Shown piece after piece: positions 34,988-43,999 of a stretch of 64,000 nucleotides of DNA. Source of the DNA: Segetibacter sp. (GTDB lineage Bacteria; Bacteroidota; Bacteroidia; Chitinophagales; Chitinophagaceae); assembly GCF_025963695.1 (NCBI RefSeq), contig NZ_JAOQAH010000016.1:1-64000 (forward strand), read 5' to 3'. Each line of letters opens with the position of its first letter. The stretch's first letter is position 1. The notes below the pieces were generated by a model that made no database searches, had not been told where the DNA came from, and worked only from the letters and a program-made list of their open reading frames with translations. Made by a program: the position numbers and the translations under genes.

Positions 34988-36370
34988 GTGCAATTTTCTT
35001 TTATAAAATATACACAACCGGGTTGGCTCTTCAACATTCAACCTTCAAAAGATATTTCTTTTTCATCCTGCTATTACCATCCTGAGTACCTGCCGTTGCA
35101 CGAAGAAGTTAACCTTGAAACAGATCCCTCTTTTGAAACGGCTACAGCAAAGTATGCCGATATTGGCTATCGGGCCTGGAACAAAGGGCTGCTAACTTGG
35201 TGCGATGCTGAAGCACGGCTGCGGATTGAGAAGATGCCTGCTCCTTCTCTTAAGGATGAGTACACTTTTATTAATAAATATTGGGGCAAGCCCTGGGCGC
35301 TTTATGCGCTCTTAAGCAGAGTCGTATCGCTACACAATCCTTTCAGCGAGTTTTCTGCATACTCAAAAGCATCATCCAAAAAACGAATTAACCCTCACAT
35401 AAATACTATAGATCGGTCCGCTTATCATAGTTGCCATTCTAACCTGGTAACATCAGCGCCTTTAGTGGCCGTAATTATTCCAACACTTAACCGGTATGTG
35501 TATTTGAAAGATGTGCTTGAAGATCTTGAAAAACAGGAATATGAAAATTTTGAAGTAATTGTTGTAGACCAGTCAACACCTTTTAACGAAGCGTTCTACG
35601 AAGCTTTTAATTTAAAGCTAAATGTAATTCATCAAAAAGAGCGCCTTTTATGGACAGCCCGAAACAATGCCGTAAAAGCTACCAATGCCGATTACCTATT
35701 ATTTTTTGACGATGACTCTCGTGTTGAAAAAGATTGGATAAGCCAGCATTTGAGATGCCTTGATTATTTTAATTGTGATATTTCTGCCGGGGTTTCTTTA
35801 GCAAAAGTGGGGATGAAAATTCCTGCTAATTATAGCTACTTCCGGTGGGCGGATCAATTCGATAGTGGAAATGCAATGGTAAAAAGAGCGCTGTTTTCAA
35901 CAATAGGGCTGTTCGACGAACAATACAACAAGCAGCGCATGGGAGATGGAGAGTTTGGTACACGAGCCTATTTGCACGGTTACCGCTCTATCTCAAATCC
36001 CTATGCGGCCCGCGTTCATTTAAAGGTTTCTGACGGTGGGTTGCGAGAAATGGGAAGTTGGGATAGTTTTAGACCACGGAAATGGTTTACACCTAAACCC
36101 ATACCTAGTGTTGTTTTTTTGTATAAAAAATATTATCCGAAGCAATTGTATAAAAGCGTCATTCTTTTAGGCATTATGCTCTCAAATGTTTCATATAGAA
36201 ATAAAGGCAGCAATAAAATGCTTGCGCTAAGCATTGCCCTAACCGTCATTAAATCTCCACTTTTGCTCATCCGGTTTTTATGGGCACGAAGCATTGCAAA
36301 TGAGATGCTGAGGAAAGATAATGGAATACAACTTTTAGCCGTAGCGCCCCTAAAGGAAGTAGCGAAATGA
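34988..36370 (+). CDS. GT2 family glycosyltransferase with a long N-terminal extension
   Basis: Residues from about 158 on form a GT-A domain: VAVIIPTLNRYVYLKDV, VVVDQST, ARNNAVKAT and the metal-binding FFDDDSR. A galactosyltransferase-like GEFGTRAYLHG segment comes later. The first 150 residues are not part of a normal GT2 domain and include YYHPEYLPLHEEVNL and a Trp-rich stretch (GLLTWCDAEA, YWGKPWALYAL). The start is GTG at 34988, directly after a repeat-containing gap. A C-terminal hydrophobic segment near 400-430 suggests membrane contact. Confidence 0.85.
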   Translation: MQFSFIKYTQPGWLFNIQPSKDISFSSCYYHPEYLPLHEEVNLETDPSFETATAKYADIGYRAWNKGLLTWCDAEARLRIEKMPAPSLKDEYTFINKYWGKPWALYALLSRVVSLHNPFSEFSAYSKASSKKRINPHINTIDRSAYHSCHSNLVTSAPLVAVIIPTLNRYVYLKDVLEDLEKQEYENFEVIVVDQSTPFNEAFYEAFNLKLNVIHQKERLLWTARNNAVKATNADYLLFFDDDSRVEKDWISQHLRCLDYFNCDISAGVSLAKVGMKIPANYSYFRWADQFDSGNAMVKRALFSTIGLFDEQYNKQRMGDGEFGTRAYLHGYRSISNPYAARVHLKVSDGGLREMGSWDSFRPRKWFTPKPIPSVVFLYKKYYPKQLYKSVILLGIMLSNVSYRNKGSNKMLALSIALTVIKSPLLLIRFLWARSIANEMLRKDNGIQLLAVAPLKEVAK

Positions 36371-36371
36371 A

Positions 36372-36403
36372 CAGCTGTGCCACACTTTAAAAGGGTGCAC
36401 AGC
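36372..36403 (+). terminator. Hairpin after the GT2 gene
   Basis: A stem AGCTGTGC / GCACAGCT (about 36373-36380 and 36396-36403) lies just after the stop codon at 36370. There is no T run after it, so it may be a transcript-end-protecting hairpin rather than a true terminator. Confidence 0.4.
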
Positions 36404-36437
36404 TTGCATGTTCACCTGCTAAGCAAAACATAAAAAA

Positions 36438-36506
36438 GCCAGATAAGAATATTACCAGACCAATGGAGCGTCGCAACGATGATAAATAGAATTGTAGAAG
36501 CTGGAA
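36438..36506 (+). repeat. Dispersed intergenic repeat, copy 7
   Basis: GCCAGATAAG in the place of the 5' box, core GGAGCGTCGCAACGATG at 36465-36481 (GCGTCGC form), then AATAGAATTGTAGAAGCTGG ending near 36504. Situated in the 176-bp gap between GT2 and GT4 genes. Confidence 0.7.
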
Positions 36507-36546
36507 CACAAATTACTGGTTTGACTGAAACAGCTAAACACACACT

Positions 36547-37701
36547 TTGGCAACGGTAAGTCAAAGTTCTTTCACAGCTCCCTTTAAGGCAGTAGTGGGC
36601 TTGCTAATCATTAGTTCCGAGTTTCCACCTAATGTGGGGGGAATTGGAAATCATGCTTATAATCTTGCAAAAGCGTTAACAGAGCAAGGTTTCGTGGTAG
36701 AGGTCGTGGCCGATATAATTGAAGTAGACGATAAAGAGCTGGAAACTTTTGCATCAAAACAGGGTTTTAAAATACATTGGATCAGGAGAAGGGAGTTTGT
36801 ATTAGAGACTTACTTAGCCAGGATTTTAAAAGCAGTATCACTTGCAGGGAAATTTGAGAAAGTAATTTGTTCGGGTAAGTTCTCGCTATGGATGGCGGTA
36901 CTGTTAAGAATGAGATATCCCAATAAAGAACTAATTGCCGTGGTGCACGGAACGGAACTAGACTTGAAATTAAAAACGGCGAAAAGCGTCACTTCTTACT
37001 CACTCCGTAAATTCAACAAGATTATCTCGGTTTCGAATTATACGCAACAGTTCCTGCCAAAATCGTTGCCTTCGGGCATTTTACAATTTGTCATTCCTAA
37101 CGGGATAAACGGATCTGAATTTATTATAGATGCAGTTTCTGCGCTTCCTGGCGTACCGGCATTAATTACAGTTGGGAATGTTACCGAAAGAAAAGGGCAG
37201 GAAAATGTAATCGCAGCCTTGCCTCAAATATTAGGGCGATATCCTGCGGCCCGTTATCATATTGTGGGTAAGCCAACAAGTAAAGAAAGAATAGAAATAA
37301 AAGCTAAGGAGCTGGCAGTTGGCAACTCCATCCAGTTTTACGGGGCGGTAAGCCGTGATGAATTGTTGCAAAAACTAAAAGCGGCTTCAATTAAACTAAT
37401 GCTGAGCAATCATACAGCCGCCGGCGATTTTGAAGGCTTCGGTATAGCAGTTCTCGAAGCGAATGCTTTTGGTGTACCTGCAATCGGAAGCCGGGATAGT
37501 GGAATTGCCGATGCAATTGAACACGGAGAAACAGGTGTATTGGTAAACCAACATAATCCGGAAGAAGTAGCCGGTGCAGTAGAAACAATCCTGAACAATT
37601 ATTCCTGTTTTTCAAATAATGCAAAAGAATGGGCTAGGCAACATGATTGGAAAATTATCGTTAAGAAATACGTTGAGGTACTTAATGCCCCGACATTGTA
37701 A
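36547..37701 (+). CDS. GT4 family glycosyltransferase
   Basis: The GT-B protein of up to 384 residues has an N-terminal SSEFPPNVGGIGNHAYNLA segment, donor-domain VGNVTERKGQ and EX7E motif EGFGIAVLE. The start is uncertain: TTG at 36547 is the longest choice, and a start nearer residue 15 would still keep the first beta strand. The next gene's ATG follows its stop immediately. Role in adding a sugar of the repeat unit is inferred. Confidence 0.88.
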   Translation: MATVSQSSFTAPFKAVVGLLIISSEFPPNVGGIGNHAYNLAKALTEQGFVVEVVADIIEVDDKELETFASKQGFKIHWIRRREFVLETYLARILKAVSLAGKFEKVICSGKFSLWMAVLLRMRYPNKELIAVVHGTELDLKLKTAKSVTSYSLRKFNKIISVSNYTQQFLPKSLPSGILQFVIPNGINGSEFIIDAVSALPGVPALITVGNVTERKGQENVIAALPQILGRYPAARYHIVGKPTSKERIEIKAKELAVGNSIQFYGAVSRDELLQKLKAASIKLMLSNHTAAGDFEGFGIAVLEANAFGVPAIGSRDSGIADAIEHGETGVLVNQHNPEEVAGAVETILNNYSCFSNNAKEWARQHDWKIIVKKYVEVLNAPTL

Positions 37702-38862
37702 ATGAAGCTAGGGATCATTTCGGATTGTATTCATTATAAAACTCCCGATGGAAGCATCGGAACGGAGAACCATATTTTGCTCAGGCAACTACAGGCCCTT
37801 TCTTCTTTTTATGCTGATACACTGATTTGTTGTCCCTTTGAAACATACAACGCTTCGAAAGTCATCTCTGTTTATTCTGGTAGTAACATTCAATTCACCC
37901 CTGTTCCTTCGGTAGGCGGTAATACGCTTAAGGCAAAACTGGGATTAATTAATGCCATTAGGGCATGGTGGAAGGCTTATAAGAAAATAGACCAATTTAG
38001 TGATATTGTTTACCAGCGGTTTCCAAACAACCTGAATATTCCTGCTTTTTTTTATTTCGCATCAAAAGGAAAAAAAGTGTTTGCGACTTATACAGGTACC
38101 TGGAAAGGTTATCCATCCGAACCGGTAACTTATCGTTTTCAGCGTTGGCTGCTCAAACACTACTATAAAGGACCGGTCTGGGTATATTCGAATGAATTGA
38201 AAAGCAACAAAAGAATTTTTTCCGGCTCTAGTCCATCGTATAGTGCAGCAGAATGGGATGAAGAAACAGTTCAGGTTCAAAAAAGAATTGAACGAATTAG
38301 AAAAGATGGAATACAAGTTTTTCGGCTAATAACTGTGGGAAAGCTCATCAGCTATAAAAACCAGGCAGGAATTGTAAGATCTTGCGCTTTGCTAAAAAAG
38401 CAACAATTTCCCTTTTCACTTGCAATTGTTGGCGACGGACCAATGCGAACTGAACTGCAGAACCTGATTATAGAATTGGGACTTCAGGAAGAAATAAAAT
38501 TGATGGGTAAGAAAAATTCTTCAGAATTAAGAGAACTTTACAGGCAACACGACTTTGTAGTGCAGGCCCCGTTTTCAGAGGGATTTGGAAAAGTGCCTGT
38601 AGAAGGTTTTTTTCATGGAGCAATTCCGGTCATTAATAACATAAGTATGGCCAGTGCTATGACCGGAAATAAAGAGCGCGGGTTTTTGTTTGATGCATCT
38701 GACGAAAAAAATCTTGCTGACACATTAGTAAGCATTAAGACTGAGATTGAGCAATTACCAGGGATGATCATTAAAGGACGTGCATTTGCCAAAGCACAAA
38801 CATTAGAACAGTGGGCAGAAGAATATTATCGAACTGTAACAAACTATTTTGGCGAAACTTAA
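37702..38862 (+). CDS. GT4 family glycosyltransferase
   Basis: The 386-residue protein has a GT-B fold with N-terminal KLGIISDCIHYKTPDG, donor-domain TVGKLISYKNQ and a SEGFGKVPVE version of the EX7E motif. It starts directly after the previous stop and overlaps the start of the polymerase gene by 14 nt, so four genes here (36547-40787) are tightly coupled. Confidence 0.86.
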   Translation: MKLGIISDCIHYKTPDGSIGTENHILLRQLQALSSFYADTLICCPFETYNASKVISVYSGSNIQFTPVPSVGGNTLKAKLGLINAIRAWWKAYKKIDQFSDIVYQRFPNNLNIPAFFYFASKGKKVFATYTGTWKGYPSEPVTYRFQRWLLKHYYKGPVWVYSNELKSNKRIFSGSSPSYSAAEWDEETVQVQKRIERIRKDGIQVFRLITVGKLISYKNQAGIVRSCALLKKQQFPFSLAIVGDGPMRTELQNLIIELGLQEEIKLMGKKNSSELRELYRQHDFVVQAPFSEGFGKVPVEGFFHGAIPVINNISMASAMTGNKERGFLFDASDEKNLADTLVSIKTEIEQLPGMIIKGRAFAKAQTLEQWAEEYYRTVTNYFGET

Positions 38863-40192
38863 ATATATAATCAGCACCGAAGGTTTAATAGCGAAGTATA
38901 TCGTTGCTTTTGCTTTGGGTGTAGTTATCGGTTTTCGGTTATTACCGGTTCCTGTTGTAGTTGCCATGCAGGTTATCTTAGTTGCCGCCTGCGTGTTGCA
39001 GTGCTTGAAGGGAAACGTTGCCGGCTTTTTTATATGGCTACCCTATGCGGTTTATAACGAAGTGTACGTACGAGGGTTTGCCAGGTGGTTTCCTTACCTG
39101 GCTATGCAATACTTGTATATTTTCTGCTTTGCAGTATTATTTTTTACAGTACCCCGGTTAAAGAAACCTCATTCTAATGCATGGATTTTCCTGGCGATAT
39201 TTAGCTTTTTAGAAATTGTCAACAATATTTATCCTGATAAAGCTGCAATAGGGCGGCAAATACTAACCCAATCCTTTGCTTTATTAGCTGCTGTTGTTTG
39301 GGCATCGTACAATGTGTTAAAACCAACACTTATAAATAAACTGTTAGACAGCGCTAAAGTAGCATGTGTAATATTGGCCGGAATTGTTTTTGTTGCCCAT
39401 GTTACCGGTAAGATAAATTACGGACTATATTCCAATTCAGACTCAAGCAATGGGCTGGCACCTGTGCAACTTAGCGGATACCTCGGCTTCGGATGTATTT
39501 TGTTCTTCCTATCAATAATGAACCCCCAGGATATAAAAAACAGAACCATTAATATAGTGGTATTGGCTATAGTGGCAACTGTAATGGTACTAACGTTTTC
39601 GCGAGGAGGTCTTTACTTTTTAGGGGCAGTTGTTTGCTTGTTCTTTTTTTATAATCGTGCTAAGCTTGCCAGTTATGCGCGTATTCTCATTTTTGTTCCC
39701 ATTGCCCTTTTCATATACTTCTATGTGGTAAACCAGACCGGGGGAAAAATTGTAGCAAGATATGAGCAGGAAGGAACCAGTAATAGAGACGTACTTATTA
39801 ATATTGGGTTTACCATTTTTGCAGACCATATGATTTTTGGTGTAGGAACAGGAAACTATAATACCACTATTGTAAGGGAAAAATTGTATCCCGAGGAGTC
39901 GGGCGCACACAACGAATATGTGCGGGCAGCAGCAGAACACGGCGTAATCGGAATCTTTTTCTACTGGGGCTTTTACGTCTTTCTACTTTTTGAACTATTA
40001 AAAAGAAGGCAGCCGCAAAAGCAATATGCCATGTATTTTTTCGCCCTGTTTTGCTTAATCATTGTTCACAACGGTTTAAAAATAGCCATACAGCCTTTAG
40101 TTATAATGCTGGTAGTAGCAACGCCTACTTTGGTTTATCAGCCCAAACAACATGTTTACAATAGAGAATTCTCAGATCACGAATTTGCGTGA
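38849..40192 (+). CDS. O-antigen ligase/Wzy-like polymerase
   Basis: The 447-residue protein has about eleven transmembrane helices and, between late helices, a periplasmic loop with GVGTGNY and GAHNEYVRAAAEHG. The His-Asn-Glu segment is the hallmark of the O-antigen ligase (WaaL/Wzy_C) superfamily. In an exopolysaccharide locus with Wza/Wzc-like genes, polymerisation of undecaprenyl-linked units is the likely job. It starts with TTG inside the previous gene, and the GNAT gene begins 41 nt before its end. Confidence 0.85.
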   Translation: MAKLKYIISTEGLIAKYIVAFALGVVIGFRLLPVPVVVAMQVILVAACVLQCLKGNVAGFFIWLPYAVYNEVYVRGFARWFPYLAMQYLYIFCFAVLFFTVPRLKKPHSNAWIFLAIFSFLEIVNNIYPDKAAIGRQILTQSFALLAAVVWASYNVLKPTLINKLLDSAKVACVILAGIVFVAHVTGKINYGLYSNSDSSNGLAPVQLSGYLGFGCILFFLSIMNPQDIKNRTINIVVLAIVATVMVLTFSRGGLYFLGAVVCLFFFYNRAKLASYARILIFVPIALFIYFYVVNQTGGKIVARYEQEGTSNRDVLINIGFTIFADHMIFGVGTGNYNTTIVREKLYPEESGAHNEYVRAAAEHGVIGIFFYWGFYVFLLFELLKRRQPQKQYAMYFFALFCLIIVHNGLKIAIQPLVIMLVVATPTLVYQPKQHVYNREFSDHEFA

Positions 40193-40787
40193 TCTTACTA
40201 CCTGTCATATGGCTTGTTTTACCGATTCTCTTGCTACAAGGTTAGGTAGGTCTTACGTGCAAAAAACGTTGGAATGGTTTTTAGAAAATCCCAATCGCTT
40301 TCTTTTTCACATCACAAACAACGGAAGGGTGGTAGGCTATTGTGGAGGATTTATGCCTTTAAAACCAGGCGATGGTAGTAGCAGCGGAATGCTTCAGTAC
40401 GCCTTTAAGCAGGCAATCAGGGGAATCTTAAAAAAACCGGTTTTGCTGTTTCATCCCGAAGTAACTCAAAACTATCCTTTCCTCTGGATGAATATCAAGC
40501 GAAAGATCACCGGTAAGGCAAAGCCTTTTAAGCCTGTTTCTGATTCTAAACCTTTCAATCAACACGTAGGACTTGTGGTAATAGGTGTGCATCCTGATTT
40601 TCGTGGCCAGGGATTAGCGCAACAATTAATGACCGAGTTTGAAAACAAGACAAAGCAGTTTCATCAAAGCGAGATGGTGTTGTCAGTAAAAAAGAACAAC
40701 CAAAGGGCTATTAAAGCATATTTAAATTTCGGCTGGACTACCAGGGAAGAACATACTAAAACTTTTGTGATGCACAAGTTTATTTAA
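40152..40787 (+). CDS. GNAT family N-acetyltransferase
   Basis: The 211-residue protein carries a GNAT acetyl-CoA motif VVIGVHPDFRGQGLAQQLM (about 140-158; the RGQGLA loop binds the pyrophosphate), and an N-terminal strand pair with GRVVGYCGGF. An insert of about 50 residues lies between these. It overlaps the polymerase gene. In this locus it may acetylate an amino sugar, such as a 4-amino group of a precursor, but protein acetylation cannot be excluded. Confidence 0.85.
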   Translation: MFTIENSQITNLRDLTTCHMACFTDSLATRLGRSYVQKTLEWFLENPNRFLFHITNNGRVVGYCGGFMPLKPGDGSSSGMLQYAFKQAIRGILKKPVLLFHPEVTQNYPFLWMNIKRKITGKAKPFKPVSDSKPFNQHVGLVVIGVHPDFRGQGLAQQLMTEFENKTKQFHQSEMVLSVKKNNQRAIKAYLNFGWTTREEHTKTFVMHKFI

Positions 40788-40794
40788 TTTTTAT

Positions 40795-40863
40795 GGCGCC
40801 AGCTTTACATCATTTTTCACCATTGTTGTGTCACTCATTTGTACAGTAATTGAGTACTTCAGC
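40795..40863 (-). repeat. Dispersed intergenic repeat, copy 8
   Basis: On the - strand: GCTGAAGTAC box (40863-40854), CTGTACAAAT, core GAGTGACACAACAATG (40836-40821), and AAAGCTGGCGCC at the 3' end (to 40795). All boxes are present. It fills most of the 100-bp gap before the next gene, antisense to it. Confidence 0.8.
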
Positions 40864-40887
40864 TGCTTCCAAAATACAGGATTACGA

Positions 40888-41901
40888 ATGAAAATACGGT
40901 TTGCTTTAATAGGTTGTGGAAGAATAGCTGAGAGGCATGCTGAGCATATAAAAGCGTATGGAACATTGGTGGCCGTATGCGATTTAGTGCAAGAGAAAGC
41001 AAACAACTTCGGCGGGAAATATGACGTAAAAGTGTATACAGAAATAGACACACTTTTACAGTGCGAAAAAAATATTGATGTCGTTGTTATTTGCACACCA
41101 AACGGCTTACATGCTGCTCATTCAATAAAAGCTTTAAGGGCAGGTTTTCATGTATTATGCGAAAAGCCAATGGCCATAAAGGTTGAAGATTGCATAGAAA
41201 TGATTGCAGAAGCTAAAAAGGTGAAAAGGACTCTGTTTGCAGTAAAGCAAAATCGGTTCAATCCCCCGGTGGTGGCAGTTAAAGATGCTATTGATAAAGG
41301 AATTTTAGGAAGAATATATAGCGTCCAATTAAGCTGTTTCTGGAACCGGAATGCTGATTATTATCACAACTCGTGGAAAGGAACAAAGGATTTAGATGGC
41401 GGTACTCTATTCACGCAATTCAGTCATTTCATTGATTTGCTTTATTGGATGATAGGAGATGTAAAACGTGCCTATTGCCTTACGTCAAACTTTACCCACC
41501 AGGAAATTATAGAGTTTGAGGATACAGGGGTAGTAGCTATTGAGTTCGATAATGGAGCCCTTGGTACTATCAATTACACTGTAAATAGTTACAATAAAAA
41601 TATGGAAGGTTCTCTTACCATCTTTGCAGAAAAAGGAACAGTGAAGATAGGAGGTGAGTACCTGAATGAACTGGAATACCAGAATATTGAAGGCTTTGAA
41701 TTTAAAAATATTCCTGCAGGTAACAGAGCAAATAATTATGGAAGTTATGTTGGCTCCATGTCAAATCACGACAAGGTGTATGAAAATTTGATACAGGTCT
41801 TATTGCACAACGGTTCTATCTCAGCAAGCGCTTTTGAAGGAATGAAGACAGTTGAAATAATAGAAAAGATATACCAGTCATCAAAACAATTAAATAATTG
41901 A
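40888..41901 (+). CDS. Gfo/Idh/MocA family oxidoreductase (WlbA-like)
   Basis: From the ATG at 40888 the protein has 338 residues, with the Rossmann motif ALIGCGRIAERHAEH (5-19) and the EKPMAI motif near residue 94. The longer open frame runs through repeat copy 8 and is not a credible start. It is followed after one base by a hexapeptide acetyltransferase, the same pair as wlbA-wlbB. In that pathway a UDP-GlcNAcA is oxidised at C3, aminated and acetylated. No aminotransferase is seen next to it, so the pathway would be incomplete here. Confidence 0.85.
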   Translation: MKIRFALIGCGRIAERHAEHIKAYGTLVAVCDLVQEKANNFGGKYDVKVYTEIDTLLQCEKNIDVVVICTPNGLHAAHSIKALRAGFHVLCEKPMAIKVEDCIEMIAEAKKVKRTLFAVKQNRFNPPVVAVKDAIDKGILGRIYSVQLSCFWNRNADYYHNSWKGTKDLDGGTLFTQFSHFIDLLYWMIGDVKRAYCLTSNFTHQEIIEFEDTGVVAIEFDNGALGTINYTVNSYNKNMEGSLTIFAEKGTVKIGGEYLNELEYQNIEGFEFKNIPAGNRANNYGSYVGSMSNHDKVYENLIQVLLHNGSISASAFEGMKTVEIIEKIYQSSKQLNN

Positions 41902-41902
41902 G

Positions 41903-42367
41903 ATGGCTAATCCCGCTATGCTAAGTATTGGAATTGTAAATGTTACGTTCGGCGAAAACGTGAAATTGATACAGCCTGTTAACCTCTATGGCTGCAATAT
42001 TGGTTCAAATTCTTTTATCGGTCCTTTTGTGGAAATACAAAAAGATGTAACTATTGGTGCTTGTTGTAAAATTCAAAGCCACTCTTTTATTTGCGAGTTG
42101 GTTACAATTGGTGATGATTGTTTTATTGGGCACGGTGTTATGTTTATTAACGACCTGTTTTCAACAGGCGCACCAGCTGAAGGCAAAAAAGAATTATGGA
42201 AGCCTACAACGATTGGCAATAACGTTTCGATTGGCAGCAACACCACACTGCTACCGGTCAATGTATGTAACAATGTAGTAATCGGCGCCGGTTCAGTGGT
42301 AACAAAAAATATAAGTAAGCCGGGAATTTATGCCGGTAATCCTGCAAAGTTTATACGAGCCATTTAA
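41903..42367 (+). CDS. Left-handed beta-helix acyltransferase (hexapeptide repeat)
   Basis: The 154 residues are made almost only of hexapeptide repeats ([LIV]GxxxxIG type: NIGSNSFIGPFVEIQ, TIGACCKIQ, TIGDDCFIGHGV, TIGNNVSIGSNT, VIGAGSVV), which form a trimeric beta helix. It closely follows the Gfo/Idh/MocA gene, which matches WlbB-type sugar N-acetyltransferases that use acetyl-CoA. The ending YAGNPAKFI is typical for the family. O-acetylation is the alternative. Confidence 0.88.
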   Translation: MANPAMLSIGIVNVTFGENVKLIQPVNLYGCNIGSNSFIGPFVEIQKDVTIGACCKIQSHSFICELVTIGDDCFIGHGVMFINDLFSTGAPAEGKKELWKPTTIGNNVSIGSNTTLLPVNVCNNVVIGAGSVVTKNISKPGIYAGNPAKFIRAI

Positions 42368-42443
42368 AAATAAGAGTTGTTATTCAAATACTCACATCAG
42401 TAGTAAAATCCACCCGATAGATCCATAAAAACATACTAACCTA

Positions 42444-43856
42444 TTGCCTCTTACAGAAACAATTTATCAAAACAGTCCAGTAGCACTTCAAAATGTGCTC
42501 ATCTCAGCGTTTGGATACCAATGGAAGAAAAGAAGATTTGGTGGCATATTTCCGGAAGCGTATAAAGCAGCAAAAGAAAGGGAAAGCTATACCTGCGAGC
42601 AATGGACAAAGTACCAACAGGCCGAACTTCAAAAATTACTTTTACATGCCAATGCGAACGTGGCCTTTTTCAAAAATTCCTTCGAAAAGAAAGGATTAAC
42701 TGCTGCTCAACTACGGAGTATAGATTTAGGGAGGCTTGCAGATTTACCCATACTAGCAAAAGATGACCTGCGAAAGTTTGGAACTACAACCCTTTTGTCC
42801 GCTACCAAAGAAAAGAGGAGTTCCTTCTTTTCATCCAGTGGCAGTACAGGCACCCCGGTAAAAATTTTGTATGCTCATTCTATGCACCAAAAGTGGTTTG
42901 GCATTTTCGAAGCAAGAATAAGAAACTGGGCAGGAGTAAGCAGTTTTGTCCCCCGCGGCATGATAGGCGGTCGACGAATTTTAGCCAGTAGCGCAAACAC
43001 CCCTCCTTTTTATCGCTATAATTATTTCGAAAAACAGGCCTACTTTTCAGCTTATCACATCAGTTCCGCCAACGCCTGCAACTATCTCGAAGGAATTAGA
43101 AAACACAAGGTTGAATACATGACAGGCTACGCCGCCAGCAACTTTTTTCTTGCTCGTTTCTTACAAGAGAATAATCTAAACGCGCCTGAGCTTAAAGCAG
43201 TACTTCCTTCAAGTGAAAAGCTTACGCCCGAAATGAGGCAACTGTTTAGAGAAGTATATAACTGCAAAACGTTCGATAGCTGGGGAAGCGTTGAAGCATG
43301 CGGAATGGTCAGCGAATGTGAACAAGGAAGTCTTCATGTAAATCCTGATGCAGGTATTATTGAAATTCTTGATGACGATTTAAAACCTGTACCTAATGAA
43401 ATTGCAGGAGAGGTGTACTGTACAGGTCTGCTAAACTTTGACCAACCACTCATCAGGTACAAAATTGGTGACAGAATGATTGCAAGCAGCGAACCTTGCA
43501 GCTGCGGAAGGAACATGCCGGTAATTAAAGAAATTGTTGGAAGAATTGAAGATGTGGTAATTGGCAGAGATGGTCGTGAAATGGTTCGCTTCCACAGCGT
43601 TTTTTATGGACTGGAGAAGATAAGAAAAGCGCAGGTTTTACAGGAAGAGGTGGCAAGTATCCACATAAAAATTGAAGCAGAAAATTCACTTACAATAGAG
43701 GAAAAAGCTTTGATCTTGCAAAGGGTACAGAGCCAGCTGGGAGAAATGAATATTACGATTGAAGAAGTTGCTTCAATCCCATTAAACAGAAATGGGAAAT
43801 TTCAGGCGGTGATATCTAAAGTAAAAAGGGAAGCGATAAACAGTAGTATATCTTAA
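42444..43856 (+). CDS. CapK/PaaK-like adenylate-forming enzyme
   Basis: The 470-residue protein starts with TTG and resembles phenylacetate-CoA ligase family members of capsule loci. The ATP-binding P-loop is SSSGSTGTPVKI (about 129-140), followed by a DSWGSVEACG adenylation segment and a C-terminal domain with GRIEDVV. CapK proteins occur in many capsule and exopolysaccharide loci; what they activate is not established to my knowledge. A carboxylate modification (for instance an amino-acid or lactyl group) of the polymer is one option. Confidence 0.82.
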   Translation: MPLTETIYQNSPVALQNVLISAFGYQWKKRRFGGIFPEAYKAAKERESYTCEQWTKYQQAELQKLLLHANANVAFFKNSFEKKGLTAAQLRSIDLGRLADLPILAKDDLRKFGTTTLLSATKEKRSSFFSSSGSTGTPVKILYAHSMHQKWFGIFEARIRNWAGVSSFVPRGMIGGRRILASSANTPPFYRYNYFEKQAYFSAYHISSANACNYLEGIRKHKVEYMTGYAASNFFLARFLQENNLNAPELKAVLPSSEKLTPEMRQLFREVYNCKTFDSWGSVEACGMVSECEQGSLHVNPDAGIIEILDDDLKPVPNEIAGEVYCTGLLNFDQPLIRYKIGDRMIASSEPCSCGRNMPVIKEIVGRIEDVVIGRDGREMVRFHSVFYGLEKIRKAQVLQEEVASIHIKIEAENSLTIEEKALILQRVQSQLGEMNITIEEVASIPLNRNGKFQAVISKVKREAINSSIS

Positions 43857-43924
43857 AAAAATCGCTGGAAGCTTTTGAAGGTTAATTGTATACAAAGCAG
43901 AAAAAGATCAAAAAAGAGACTGCC

Positions 43925-43977
43925 CTTAAAAGGAGCGTCGCAACAATGCATAATTGAAAAACTAAAGATGGTAACCA
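43925..43977 (+). repeat. Dispersed intergenic repeat, copy 9
   Basis: Core GGAGCGTCGCAACAATG (43932-43948, GCGTCGC form), then CATAATTGAAAAACTAAAG and ATGGTAACC (to 43976). Its 3' half matches copy 4 almost base for base (AATTGAAAAACTAAAG, TGGTAACC), although the two cores belong to different sub-forms. It lies just before a GT4 gene. Confidence 0.8.
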
Positions 43978-43999
43978 GAAATTTACCTTCCGGACAAGT

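Noticed and set aside
34779..34988. A 69-codon + strand frame before the GT2 gene
   Set aside because: It runs through repeat copy 6, has no ribosome-binding site and no family resemblance; it is an intergenic artefact.
36372..36403. Hairpin after the GT2 gene as a strong terminator of the locus
   Set aside because: No U tract follows, and the genes downstream continue on the same strand in the same locus.
40828..40887. N-terminal extension of the WlbA-like oxidoreductase
   Set aside because: The extra 20 codons run through repeat copy 8, and the Rossmann start MKIRFALIGCG begins at 40888.
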